From positions 1-34,647 of the forward strand of contig DASUOI010000019.1 in assembly GCA_036276695.1 (NCBI GenBank): a DNA stretch of 34,647 nucleotides, given 5' to 3'. Under the pieces are notes generated by a model. The model ran no database searches, was not told the DNA's origin, and saw only the letters and a list, made by a program, of their open reading frames with translations. The stretch is from JANWLD01 sp036276695. Lineage in GTDB: Bacteria > Patescibacteriota > Saccharimonadia > Saccharimonadales > 2-12-FULL-41-12. This document shows, in pieces, positions 15,817 through 24,532 of this stretch; positions within the stretch are counted from its first letter, which is position 1, and each line of letters begins with the position of its first letter. Position numbers and translations under genes: made by a program.

Positions 15817-16083
15817 ATGAAAGTGGTAGTGCTTTATAGGCCTGATTCTGAATATTCTAGAGCAGTCGATGAATTCGCCAGGGAGTTCGCTAAGCGTTAT
15901 CCTGACAAAAAAATCGAACTGATAAGCGTTGATACAAGGGACGGTTCTGCAACTGCTTCGCTTTATGACATCTTAAGGTATCCTGCCGTGTTGGCGCTTT
16001 CTGATGATGGAAGGGTAATCCAGGAGTGGCACGATCAAAAACTACCTCTTATAAGCGAAGTTTCTTATTACGCTACAGTATAA
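15817..16083 (+). CDS. Thioredoxin-fold protein without CxxC
   Basis: 88 residues from ATG 15817. An ORF extends upstream to 15757, but that would translate the heptamer repeat and hairpin region and has no SD. The protein reads as beta-alpha-beta (VVVLYRPDSEYSRAVDEFA, then KIELISVDT), a helix, and a RYPAVLAL strand where the Pro corresponds to the cis-Pro of thioredoxin folds, then a final hairpin (DDGRVIQEW). It has no cysteine at the active-site position, so a redox enzyme role is unlikely. The family is common as a short glutaredoxin-like hypothetical; function unknown. It precedes the ileS leader by 4 nt but the -10 of that leader comes after its stop. Confidence 0.7.
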   Translation: MKVVVLYRPDSEYSRAVDEFAREFAKRYPDKKIELISVDTRDGSATASLYDILRYPAVLALSDDGRVIQEWHDQKLPLISEVSYYATV

Positions 16084-16087
16084 GGTT

Positions 16088-16096
16088 TGCTATAAT
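16088..16096 (+). promoter_or_regulatory. Extended -10 promoter of the T-box-ileS transcript
   Basis: TGC-TATAAT (16088-16096), a perfect -10 with the extended motif. The -35 at 17-nt spacing (TTACGC) is poor. The start would be near 16103, which places the whole structured leader in the transcript. Confidence 0.6.
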
Positions 16097-16102
16097 TTAA
16101 GA

Positions 16103-16320
16103 TAACGCGTTCCTTTTTGGGATAGCGGCTATCAACCGCGAATGCTTTGGGAAGAAATCCTCCTATCGGAGGGAGAGTAGAACCCAACGGTAAAGCCCGT
16201 AATAGCTTAATCAAGTGCTAGGTGAGATATGCTCTCATTTGGAAGCCAGATGGTACCTCCCGATTTTACCGGGATCTGGCATTCAGGTGAGAGTTTATGT
16301 ATTTTTAAGGGAGATATAAT
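16103..16320 (+). promoter_or_regulatory. T-box riboswitch controlling ileS, translational type
   Basis: The 3' part is a textbook T-box antisequestrator. GCCAGA (16245-16250) pairs with TCTGGC (16275-16280), and TCCCG (16258-16262) pairs with CGGGA (16270-16274). The unpaired bulge between them is exactly TGGTACC (16251-16257), the UGGNACC element that binds the uncharged tRNA acceptor end. UGGU matches NCCA with discriminator A, as in tRNA-Ile. CTCCC (16257-16261) can instead pair with the ileS SD GGGAG (16309-16313), and no U-run terminator is present, so control is probably translational. Upstream hairpins include CCTCC/GGAGG at 16159-16172 inside a TTGGG/CCCAA stem (16147-16187), and TGAGA/TCTCA (16223-16237). 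ATC (Ile) codon candidates for the specifier are at 16131-16133, 16165-16167 and 16210-16212; I cannot choose among them. Confidence 0.85.
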
Positions 16321-19209
16321 TTGAAATTCAAGTCCGGTGAAAGGCGAAAACCAGCAGAATACGAGAAAGACCTTATAAAACAATGGAAGAAAAATAAGGT
16401 CTTTGAAAAATCGGTCGAACAAAGACCGGTGGATAATTCCTATGTATTTTATGACGGACCACCTTTCATAACAGGCGTGCCTCACCACGGTACGCTGCTG
16501 TCATCTATCGTAAAAGACGCAGTTCCCAGGTATTGGACGATGAAGGGCAAGCGCGTAGAGAGAGTCTGGGGCTGGGACTGCCATGGTTTACCCGCAGAAG
16601 TGTTCACGGAAAAAAAACTTGGAATTACAGATAGAAGAGATATAGGCACTAAAGTCAGCCTAGAAGAATACATACTTACTTGTCGCGATAATATGGTCCA
16701 AACCGGATCCCTTTGGGAGGACACCATAGATCGTGTAGGAAGATGGGTAGATTTTAAAGGTGCATATAAAACCATGGATAAAGACTACATGGAGTCAGTT
16801 TGGTGGGCTTTTAGCGAGCTTTATAAAAAAGGCAAAATCTACGAGGGAGAAAAAGTTTTACTTTATTGTACGAGAGATGCCACACCCATATCCAAAGCCG
16901 AAGTTGCGATGGACAACAGCTATCAGGATGTAACGGACCCGTCAGTCTATGTAAAGTTTAAGCTCCAAGGGGAAGATGATAGATATTTACTAGCTTGGAC
17001 AACCACTCCTTGGACCTTGCCTGGAAATACGGCCATAGCCGTGAACAAAGCTGTAACCTACGCAGAGATTGATTTAGAAGGTGAGAAGCTTATCCTAGCA
17101 AAAGATAGGTTAGACAAGGTTCTTACAGATAACAAGCATGAGATAGTCTCATATAAGGTCAACAGGACATTCAAAGGGTCTGAGCTTGTCGGTGAATCAT
17201 ATGAACCCTTATTTGTCTCTGACGATAAAAACAAAGAAAAGATTAATAAGATTTGGCACGCTGATTATGTATCTATTGAGGAAGGTACAGGGATTGTCCA
17301 CCTCGCTCCCGCATACGGAGAAGAAGACTATGAATTATCAAAAGATAAAGGCTTTCCTTTGAAATCCGTCATTGACGAAAACGGTTTTTATATTTCAGGC
17401 GAGTGGGAAGGCCAAAACGTCTGGGAAGCTAATAAGCCAATCGCTAAACATCTTGAAAAAGCTAATAAGGTATGGAAAATTGAATACATAACCCATAGCT
17501 ACCCTCATTGTCACAGATGTGGCACGAAACTTATGTATCGCGCCCATCCAAGTTGGTTTATGGACGTCGAGGGCCAAAAACAACTTATGCTGGAACAAAA
17601 CGGGGATATCAACTGGTTCCCGGAGCATATAAAACAGGGCAGGTTCGCAAAAACAATTCAAACTGCCCCGGATTGGAATATAAGTCGCGACAGGTTTTGG
17701 GCAACAGCTATGCCCGTATGGAAGGGCAAAGATAGCAAAGGCAAGACTCACATGAAAGTTATTGGTAGCTATAAAGAGCTTAAAGATTTGTCGGGCCTAG
17801 AGCTTGATGACTATCATAAGCCCTGGATAGACGATGTAACATTCACAATAGATAACGTCAAATATAAGAGGATAGACAAAGTTTTAGACTGCTGGTTTGA
17901 ATCCGGCAGTATGCCTTTTGCTCAATATCATTATCCTTTTGAGAATAGGCAAAAATTTGAAGAAAGCTTCCCTGGTGACTTCATTTCAGAATATATAGGC
18001 CAAGTACGAGCCTGGTTTTACTATCTTCACGTCATAAGTTCGGGACTTTTCGATGAAAATTCATTCAAGAATGTCATAGTCACAGGCACACTTTCTGGCA
18101 ACGACGGTAGAAAAATGAGTAAAAGCTACGGAAACTATACTGACCCTAATGAATTGATGGATAAATACAGCGCTGATGCATATAGGCTTTTGCTTCTTGG
18201 GTCACCACTGTTAAATGGTGAAGATTTTGCATTGATCGATAAGGATATAGCGGACATACATCGCAAATTAAGCATGATCTGGAATATGTATGACTTCTTT
18301 ACACTTTATGCAGAAGTTGATGAATGGCAATGGAGCCAATCTCCAAATGCCCAAGTTCGACCGACCGACCATATTAACGGCTTATCTAACCCGTTAGATA
18401 TTTGGATTGTGTCTAGGATCCATCAGCTTGGTGAGCAAGTTGACGGGCATATGCAAAGATACGATATTCCAAATGCTGTGAAGCTGATCATCCCGTTTAT
18501 TGAAGATGCCTCGAATTGGTATGTCCGTAGAAGCAGGAAGAGGTTCTGGAAAAGCGACAATGATTCAGACAAAAACAATGCATACTCCACCTTGCACTAT
18601 ACTCTAACCACGCTATCAGTAATCTTAGCGCCCTTCACACCGTTTTTATCTGAGGAGCTCTACCAGAGGCTAACAGGAGATAAAAGCGTTCACCTTGTGG
18701 ACTGGCCCGAATTCGGCCATGTTGATGAGCTTTTGATTGGCAATATGAAAAAAGTGCGATCTTTCATCGCTGACGGATTAGCTATTAGAGCGACAGAAGG
18801 AATAAAAGTCCGCCAGCCCCTTAAATCAGTCACTATTCCGGAAATTCCCGATACTTACACAGAGATGATACAAGACGAGCTTAATGTTAAAGAGGTTAAA
18901 TTCGATAGAAAAATAAAAGTTGTGAAGCTCGATACTAATATTGACGCTAGCCTAAAAGCAGAAGGACAAGCCAGGGAAGTTATCAGGCATGTTCAAAATG
19001 CTCGCAAAAAAGCCGGGTTAAGCGTCAACGACAGGATAATTCTAACCCTGTCAACGACCGGAAAACACCTAAAAAAAGCTATAGACGATCACAATAGCCA
19101 AATTATGAAGGAAACTCTTGCCGTCAAAACAGGCGAAAGGGAGCAAAACTATACGACAAGCGTAAGCATAGATGACGAGGAGCTAGTTATTTCTTTACAG
19201 AAGAGCTAA
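16321..19209 (+). CDS. ileS: Isoleucyl-tRNA synthetase
   Basis: Class I synthetase charging tRNA-Ile. The HIGH motif appears as PHHGT (54-58) and KMSKS is intact (598-602). The editing (CP1) domain carries TTTPWTLPGNTA and ends with HLAPAYGEED. The WGWDCHGLPAE stretch and overall pattern look like the eukaryote/archaea-like (type 2) branch also found in Actinobacteria rather than the E. coli type; this is a judgement by eye. Length 962 fits. The start is TTG 16321 with SD GGGAG (16309-16313), 7 nt away. A T-box leader precedes it. rplU follows 37 bp later with its own promoter. Confidence 0.97.
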   Translation: MKFKSGERRKPAEYEKDLIKQWKKNKVFEKSVEQRPVDNSYVFYDGPPFITGVPHHGTLLSSIVKDAVPRYWTMKGKRVERVWGWDCHGLPAEVFTEKKLGITDRRDIGTKVSLEEYILTCRDNMVQTGSLWEDTIDRVGRWVDFKGAYKTMDKDYMESVWWAFSELYKKGKIYEGEKVLLYCTRDATPISKAEVAMDNSYQDVTDPSVYVKFKLQGEDDRYLLAWTTTPWTLPGNTAIAVNKAVTYAEIDLEGEKLILAKDRLDKVLTDNKHEIVSYKVNRTFKGSELVGESYEPLFVSDDKNKEKINKIWHADYVSIEEGTGIVHLAPAYGEEDYELSKDKGFPLKSVIDENGFYISGEWEGQNVWEANKPIAKHLEKANKVWKIEYITHSYPHCHRCGTKLMYRAHPSWFMDVEGQKQLMLEQNGDINWFPEHIKQGRFAKTIQTAPDWNISRDRFWATAMPVWKGKDSKGKTHMKVIGSYKELKDLSGLELDDYHKPWIDDVTFTIDNVKYKRIDKVLDCWFESGSMPFAQYHYPFENRQKFEESFPGDFISEYIGQVRAWFYYLHVISSGLFDENSFKNVIVTGTLSGNDGRKMSKSYGNYTDPNELMDKYSADAYRLLLLGSPLLNGEDFALIDKDIADIHRKLSMIWNMYDFFTLYAEVDEWQWSQSPNAQVRPTDHINGLSNPLDIWIVSRIHQLGEQVDGHMQRYDIPNAVKLIIPFIEDASNWYVRRSRKRFWKSDNDSDKNNAYSTLHYTLTTLSVILAPFTPFLSEELYQRLTGDKSVHLVDWPEFGHVDELLIGNMKKVRSFIADGLAIRATEGIKVRQPLKSVTIPEIPDTYTEMIQDELNVKEVKFDRKIKVVKLDTNIDASLKAEGQAREVIRHVQNARKKAGLSVNDRIILTLSTTGKHLKKAIDDHNSQIMKETLAVKTGEREQNYTTSVSIDDEELVISLQKS

Positions 19210-19222
19210 CCTCTGATAAAAT
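19194..19222 (+). promoter_or_regulatory. rplU promoter
   Basis: TTTACA (19194-19199), a 17-nt spacer and TAAAAT (19217-19222) with the extended TGA before it. The -35 lies in the end of ileS. The start would be near 19229, just ahead of the SD AGGGAG (19236-19241). Confidence 0.65.
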
Positions 19223-19249
19223 CGATTAGTAATTCAGGGAGAGAGTTTG

Positions 19250-19558
19250 GTGAAAAAAGCAGTAATTAATACTGGCGGTAAGCAGTATCTTGTTTCCGAA
19301 GGCGACGAGTTAGATGTTGAGATGATAAATTCTGGCAAAAAAGATGCGGAGTTTGACTCTCTGTTGGTTTATGAAAACGGCAAAATCAATATCGGCGACC
19401 CTATAGTGAAAGGCTCAAAAGTAACAGCAAGTATTTTAGACGGGGAAGTATTACAGCATAAAGTAACTTCAATCCGCTATAAAGCCAAAAAACGAGTCCA
19501 CAAACTAAGGGGCCACAGGCAAAAACAGGCAAGAATAAAAATAAAATCTATAAAATAA
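19250..19558 (+). CDS. rplU: Large ribosomal subunit protein bL21
   Basis: 102 residues. The start region KKAVINTGGKQYLVSEGD and the basic C-terminal part (SIRYKAKKRVHKLRGHRQKQ) match bL21, which binds 23S rRNA. I chose GTG 19250 because it begins the canonical N-terminus and lies 8 nt from SD AGGGAG; the adjacent TTG at 19247 would add one residue. rpmA (bL27), the usual partner, does not follow here. Downstream is a 300-bp AT-rich gap. Confidence 0.95.
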   Translation: MKKAVINTGGKQYLVSEGDELDVEMINSGKKDAEFDSLLVYENGKINIGDPIVKGSKVTASILDGEVLQHKVTSIRYKAKKRVHKLRGHRQKQARIKIKSIK

Positions 19559-19682
19559 AAATCGCCTGTGGATAACTCCAAATTCTGAAAAAATATTAGT
19601 GTAAAAAAGTCTACATTAATTTAAGCACTAACAGATTAATTTTACAAAAAAATTGAAATTAACTGGTTAACTCTTGTAAACG

Positions 19683-19709
19683 TTGATAAATAAACATCAA
19701 TATTTTTTT
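19683..19709 (+). terminator. Probable intrinsic terminator after rplU
   Basis: TTGAT (19683-19687) pairs with ATCAA (19696-19700) across an 8-nt loop and is followed by a run of seven T (19703-19709). The stem is short and AU-rich, so it is weak. Confidence 0.35.
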
Positions 19710-19766
19710 ACTTTTTATGTTTTTTAGTTACATTTTTTTGAGTAATATTTTGTATTCAATTTACTA

Positions 19767-19795
19767 TTGACCTCTGTTTTTAATAAGAGGATAAT
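19767..19795 (+). promoter_or_regulatory. Promoter of the first giant surface gene
   Basis: TTGACC (19767-19772), a 17-nt spacer and GATAAT (19790-19795). Transcription should begin near 19802, giving a leader of about 60 nt that lacks G and lacks an SD. Confidence 0.65.
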
Positions 19796-19861
19796 GTTGT
19801 TAGGTTATTCAAACAAAAACCAAAAAATAACCAAAACAAAAATTAAAAAAATCAAAACCAA

Positions 19862-22800
19862 ATGTTTTTTTCAAAAAATTTATTCAATTTTTCTGGCTTT
19901 TTGCTTAAGCATTTAAGCCTTTTTTTGGTTTTGGTTTTATTCTTTTTCGGGTTGTTTTCTTATACGCGCGTGGGCGCGCCTGAACAAGTTTCTGCTGCAA
20001 CATCTTCAAATTTAAATTTCCAAGGACGGCTTCTAACGGATGGCGGCAATGTAGTACCTGATGGTTACTACAACTTGGAATTCAAACTTTTTAACGCCAG
20101 TTCCTCGTCAGGCTCATCAGAAGGTTCATGTGCAGGAGATGCAAACTGCTTATGGACTGAAACTAGAGATTATCCTGGATCTGACGACAGGGTAAGGACG
20201 GTTAATGGATATTTCAGTGTAAATCTAGGTAGTGTAACCTCGCTTCCTGATATCAACTGGGACCAGGACCTATGGCTAACTATGAACGTAGGCGGAAATA
20301 CTACTTCGCCTGCTTGGGATGGCGAAATGTCGCCAAGAGTAAAGCTAACTTCTGTGCCTTTTGCTCAAGCAGCTAAAAATATTTACAGCTCCGACACTAA
20401 CGGAGCGAGCACAAATTCTGACAACGTTTCGATATCTACCGGCGATGCATTAGGGACTACAAGCAACTCAGGGAATATAACCCTAGATGTAGGGACAGCT
20501 ACAGGAACTGCCGGTACAATTTCCGTAGGCATTGCGAATACCAGCGGCATAACGATCGGATATGTAGGTGTACTGACAGACATTGGCGGGGATCTAACGG
20601 TCAGCGGGTCACAGTTCACAAATGATGGTTCAACTCTGAATACGGCGCAGAGTTTGAGCGATTTTCCGACCGGAGGAGCAATAGGCACCGCAGATGCCAC
20701 GGTTGATGTAGCTACTACATTTACTATTGCCCAAACTACTGCTTCTCAGACACTTAGCTTGCCGGATCCTACAGACCCAACTGCAGGACGTACGGTTTAT
20801 GTGGTAAACACCGGTACTACTAGCTTCAATATGCACAGTGTGACGATATTGAATGGTTATGGACAGGTGTTTATTTGGAATGGTACTGCTTGGGTACTAG
20901 CTGCCAGTGGGGGTAGCTCCGGAACGGTTTCCCTACAAGGTGCATACGACGGTGGAAACACCTTGGTTACAGGCAACAACAGAGATATTAACGTAACTTT
21001 GGCTGACACCTCAACCGATTCAAATTTCATTATCGATATTGCTTCAGGTTCAACCGGGGAACTTGTCATACAAAGCAATAGTACGGACGTACTTCAGATA
21101 GGGGCAGCCGGCCAGCTTCAGCTTGACGTTCAGGGTAGTTCGGGAGGCATACTGTTCGGCACTGACGCTAATCTTTATCACTCTGGCACAGGCGAACTAA
21201 CTACTGACGGCGACTTTATAACTGGCGGCGACCTAACTATCCAGGGTGGAGATCTCCTGACCAACCAAACTACGTTCAATTTGCTAAATACTACAGCCAC
21301 TACTATAAACTTCGGCGGAGCAGCCACTACGTTAAACATTGGTCCCGGCGGAGCTACCGCTACAAGTATTAATTTTGCCGGTGGCTCAGGTGCAACTGGC
21401 TGTACCGTTGACGGTTCTAACGGTAATCTGACTTGTGCAGGTAATATAACTTCTACCGTTACAACGGGTACTGTTGGTTATTGGAGCCGGGACAACGGCA
21501 CTAGCACACTACAACCTGCTACAGCTGGAGACAATATAACTACTTCGGGCAATATATCTACTAGCGGATCAGGGACTATAACCAGCGTCTCAACAATAAC
21601 TGGCACCACGTTAAACGGTACCACCGGAGTAAATACAGGTGCTGGAGCGGGCACTCAACGAATAGACGCTTCAGGCAATCTTGTTAACATCGGCGACGTA
21701 ACTACAGTAGGCTCTAGTACTTTTACCGCCACAGGAGAAAACGGCTTTATTTTCAAACCGGGCACCGATAATACGGCTGCGTTTCAGTTACAAAACGCCA
21801 GCGGAACTTCTTTATTCCGCGCAAACACTGATGATTCGGAAATTATAGTCGAAAATGCCACCTTGCTTGCTCAGGATATAGATGCCCAGAGCGGTACCCC
21901 TGCAACTATATCGCGTATAAACCGTACATCTGATAGTTCAAGTGAAGGTATAGGAACCGCTTCATTTACACCCTCAGGTACATTTACACCAAATGCCAAC
22001 AGGTTATTGGTGGCATATGTGTTCTGGGAATCACAAAACCAGGATATGGCAACAGACGGAAGCGACGTTACCATATCTGACGGCTCACTCACTTGGGTGC
22101 CGATAACCGGTCAGTTCAATCGTAATGATGGATGGGGAGTAGGACACAGGGCTTTCTATGCTTACACTACAGCCACCCCACCAAGCAATATGCAAGTCAC
22201 GGTTGATGCTGGTTCTGAACAGGTAGAGAAATATCATGTGGCGGTTGATGAAATGGACGGAGTTGATTCTACTACCCCAGTAGCCGGAGCTATGTCGGAT
22301 TCGAGGCAAAGCGATGATAACGATACATGGAGCGATATTCTTAGCGCTTCGCCTGAAGCTGATGACTGGAAAGTCGCTCTTAGCTCAATTGAAGAGGACA
22401 CTAATGATGTCTGGGACGTCCCTACAGGCTGGTCTGAAATTCATGGACTTGGTGAAACACCAGATACGACAGTTATATACGATACGGGTGTTACCTCAAC
22501 AACTTTGAATTATGATTTAGGCGACCTTGAGTTTAATGCCAATACGGATACAACTTACGGCGGGTTTGTTCTAAAGGCTGCCAGCAGTAGTGCGACTATA
22601 AACTTAGGTGCTACCAACGCTACCCAAATAAACGTTGGTAGCACCGGTACATCAATACTGTTTTCTACGGGAACCGGAGGCGTAACAGTACAGGGATCCA
22701 ATTCTGCTACGGCTTTCAGAGTTCAGGACTCAGGTGCTTCCAACACTTTGCTAACGGCCGACACTTCAAATAATCGTATTATCGTAGGTGATGGCGATGA

Positions 22801-24205
22801 TGCGTCAAGTGCTAACACGACTTTGTTCGTAGTTGATTCTGCCAGTACGACCAACGCTCCTACCGGGGTAAATGGCGGTATCTATTACGATACAACGCTT
22901 GATAGATTCAGATGTTTCCAAGATGGAAGTTGGACGGACTGCGTTACCTCAATCGGTACGACGGTAACCGACCTTCAATCTGCCTATGACGGTGGTAATA
23001 CAATAACTACAACAGAGGGCAATGACATAGATGTCACTCTGTCTGATACAACGACCGATGCTAACTTTATTATAGATATAGCGTCAGGAAGTAGCAGTGA
23101 ATTCAAAGTACAGAACAACGGTAGCGACGTAATCAGAATAGGAGGTGCAGGACACTTATTTGCTGGAGGTACGGCAACTGCTACTACTGCTACGACGTCG
23201 GGCACTGGTACCGATACCACAACTCTTACATTTACTGGAACAACCAGCTTTGCTAACAACGATGTAATTTTCATAGATAACTCTTCCGGACAAGACTACT
23301 ACACACGTATAGTCTCCGGTGGTACGGCTGCCAGCGTGACCGTAAGCCCTGCGGTTACTTTTGAAAACGGCGTAACCGTTACCAGACATGCCGTCCAAAA
23401 TATAGGCTCCAATATAAACGGTCCGCCAAGCTCAAGCGGCAGCCAGTTCTTCCAGGGCTATTTCACCGGAGGGATAGTAGCCGGCTCCACTACATATAGC
23501 GATGGCAATATACAGTCTGCTGGTATTACACTACAGGACACATCTGACTCTACGGCGGCCTTTTTGATCCAAAACAGTTCCGGCACCAACTTGTTCCAGG
23601 TCGATGCAGCAAACAACAGAGTCTATATAGGTAACAGTACAGCTGACAGTACAGGCACACTTCTGATATTGGATACCAAGAATACCTCCAATGATCCAAC
23701 TGGGGTAAATGGCGCTCTCTATTACAACAGCAGCATAGATAAATTCCGATGTTTTGAGAACGGTGCTTGGGCTAACTGCGGAACGTTGCCTACTACAGGG
23801 TTTTTCCAAGACGGGACTAACGATACATTAAGTGATGCGAATACTGACCTTTGGGATGCCGGCACCTATCCCAATCTTACGATTACGAATGATAATAACA
23901 CTATTCTTGTCTCTGTAGTTATATACGGGACTGCTACGGGCAATGATGATGAATACGATGTCTTTACTATACACCGGGCTGTTGGCTCTAATCCAACTTG
24001 TGCCTCTACTCAAGTGGGCACTGGCTTCGTTGCCTATACTACAAATTCAAGTACCCCTCTGGGGTCGAGTGCAACCTTTGTAGATACTCCAGCAACCACC
24101 GGTGATATAAGATATACCATTTGTTCCAGTACTGACGCGGTAGGCAATACTGTAGATAACACTGTAGACGTAATAAGCATAACCTTGCAGGAGAGCGGAT
24201 CATGA
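19862..24205 (+). CDS. Giant secreted modular surface protein
   Basis: 1447 residues. The N-terminus has a lysine (residue 16) and a long Leu/Phe core ending near SYT, then a possible signal peptidase site (VSA-ATSS, about 42-46), so it is exported. Residues 46-170 form a domain beginning NLNFQGRLL, with paired Cys, seen at the start of many secreted CPR proteins. The body is Thr/Ser/Gly/Asn-rich beta repeats. Recurrent modules are LQ-AYDGGNT...FIIDIASGS near 358 and 1039; (I/V)Q(N/D)xSG...NR(I/V)xxG near 642, 953 and 1235; and G-YY-----(D/R)(K/R)FRCF--G-W--C near 1006 and 1285. A lectin- or jelly-roll-like domain may lie at about 690-905, and a distinct C-terminal domain covers the last 130 residues. 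No LPxTG or membrane anchor is present at the end. The role is probably adhesion or surface display; that is inference. Confidence 0.85.
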   Translation: MFFSKNLFNFSGFLLKHLSLFLVLVLFFFGLFSYTRVGAPEQVSAATSSNLNFQGRLLTDGGNVVPDGYYNLEFKLFNASSSSGSSEGSCAGDANCLWTETRDYPGSDDRVRTVNGYFSVNLGSVTSLPDINWDQDLWLTMNVGGNTTSPAWDGEMSPRVKLTSVPFAQAAKNIYSSDTNGASTNSDNVSISTGDALGTTSNSGNITLDVGTATGTAGTISVGIANTSGITIGYVGVLTDIGGDLTVSGSQFTNDGSTLNTAQSLSDFPTGGAIGTADATVDVATTFTIAQTTASQTLSLPDPTDPTAGRTVYVVNTGTTSFNMHSVTILNGYGQVFIWNGTAWVLAASGGSSGTVSLQGAYDGGNTLVTGNNRDINVTLADTSTDSNFIIDIASGSTGELVIQSNSTDVLQIGAAGQLQLDVQGSSGGILFGTDANLYHSGTGELTTDGDFITGGDLTIQGGDLLTNQTTFNLLNTTATTINFGGAATTLNIGPGGATATSINFAGGSGATGCTVDGSNGNLTCAGNITSTVTTGTVGYWSRDNGTSTLQPATAGDNITTSGNISTSGSGTITSVSTITGTTLNGTTGVNTGAGAGTQRIDASGNLVNIGDVTTVGSSTFTATGENGFIFKPGTDNTAAFQLQNASGTSLFRANTDDSEIIVENATLLAQDIDAQSGTPATISRINRTSDSSSEGIGTASFTPSGTFTPNANRLLVAYVFWESQNQDMATDGSDVTISDGSLTWVPITGQFNRNDGWGVGHRAFYAYTTATPPSNMQVTVDAGSEQVEKYHVAVDEMDGVDSTTPVAGAMSDSRQSDDNDTWSDILSASPEADDWKVALSSIEEDTNDVWDVPTGWSEIHGLGETPDTTVIYDTGVTSTTLNYDLGDLEFNANTDTTYGGFVLKAASSSATINLGATNATQINVGSTGTSILFSTGTGGVTVQGSNSATAFRVQDSGASNTLLTADTSNNRIIVGDGDDASSANTTLFVVDSASTTNAPTGVNGGIYYDTTLDRFRCFQDGSWTDCVTSIGTTVTDLQSAYDGGNTITTTEGNDIDVTLSDTTTDANFIIDIASGSSSEFKVQNNGSDVIRIGGAGHLFAGGTATATTATTSGTGTDTTTLTFTGTTSFANNDVIFIDNSSGQDYYTRIVSGGTAASVTVSPAVTFENGVTVTRHAVQNIGSNINGPPSSSGSQFFQGYFTGGIVAGSTTYSDGNIQSAGITLQDTSDSTAAFLIQNSSGTNLFQVDAANNRVYIGNSTADSTGTLLILDTKNTSNDPTGVNGALYYNSSIDKFRCFENGAWANCGTLPTTGFFQDGTNDTLSDANTDLWDAGTYPNLTITNDNNTILVSVVIYGTATGNDDEYDVFTIHRAVGSNPTCASTQVGTGFVAYTTNSSTPLGSSATFVDTPATTGDIRYTICSSTDAVGNTVDNTVDVISITLQESGS

Positions 24206-24273
24206 GGCCTGTAAGAATGCATCCACCAATTCTGAAACGCGAACTTAATACCTGCCGGGGGCGAGAGAACTAG
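24202..24273 (+). CDS. Possible 23-residue microprotein coupled to the surface gene
   Basis: ATG 24202 overlaps the stop of the giant gene (ATGA), with GGAGAG upstream (about 24190-24195), and runs to TAG 24271-24273. It is basic (MRPVRMHPP...). The overlap and SD are suggestive, but so short a frame can arise by chance. Confidence 0.25.
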   Translation: MRPVRMHPPILKRELNTCRGREN

Positions 24274-24275
24274 TT

Positions 24276-24434
24276 ATGGCAGCTAAAATATACAGCACCA
24301 GAAAAGGACTTCCCGCCAACCGATTAGTATATGAAGTTGTAAGGCCCCAGCGCAGAAAGCTTACCCGCTATAAGCTTAAGAAGCAGGCTACTATTATAAA
24401 TGACATCATGAATGACCCTATGATAAATGCTTGA
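24276..24434 (+). CDS. Small basic hypothetical protein, 52 residues
   Basis: ATG 24276, 2 nt after the microprotein stop, to TGA 24432-24434. The sequence is basic and helical in look (RPQRRKLTRYKLKKQA in the middle) with a hydrophobic-acidic end (INDIMNDPM). There is no clear SD at normal spacing; GGGGGCGAG lies about 10-15 nt upstream. Position directly behind the surface gene, with no promoter between, suggests read-through expression. No family is recognised. Confidence 0.4.
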   Translation: MAAKIYSTRKGLPANRLVYEVVRPQRRKLTRYKLKKQATIINDIMNDPMINA

Positions 24435-24482
24435 TTAACAGAGAGAAATCTTTAAATTATTTATAAAACGCTGGTATTTTAA

Positions 24483-24504
24483 AACTAGCATTATAAGGCT
24501 AGTT
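24483..24504 (+). repeat. 7-bp inverted repeat upstream of parA
   Basis: AACTAGC (24483-24489) and GCTAGTT (24498-24504) flank an 8-nt AT-rich loop. It could be a weak terminator for the surface-gene operon or an operator for parA; no U-run follows. It does not resemble the parS consensus I know. Confidence 0.4.
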
Positions 24505-24532
24505 AGAGCAATATAATATGTAACATTTCGGC

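Larger units (their letters stand above)
19559..19861. other. AT-rich intergenic stretch with surface-gene promoter and leader
   Basis: About 300 bp with no ORF of note. It contains a single perfect DnaA-box-like nonamer (TGTGGATAA, 19567-19575), a small palindrome (TTAACTGGTTAA), the weak terminator at 19683-19709, the promoter at 19767-19795, and a G-free A/C-rich leader from 19805 to the ATG at 19862. Confidence 0.7.

Noticed and set aside
19567..19575. Perfect DnaA-box-like nonamer in an AT-rich gap, possible oriC
   Set aside because: Only one box is present, with no cluster and no dnaA or dnaN nearby; one match in 35 kb carries little weight.
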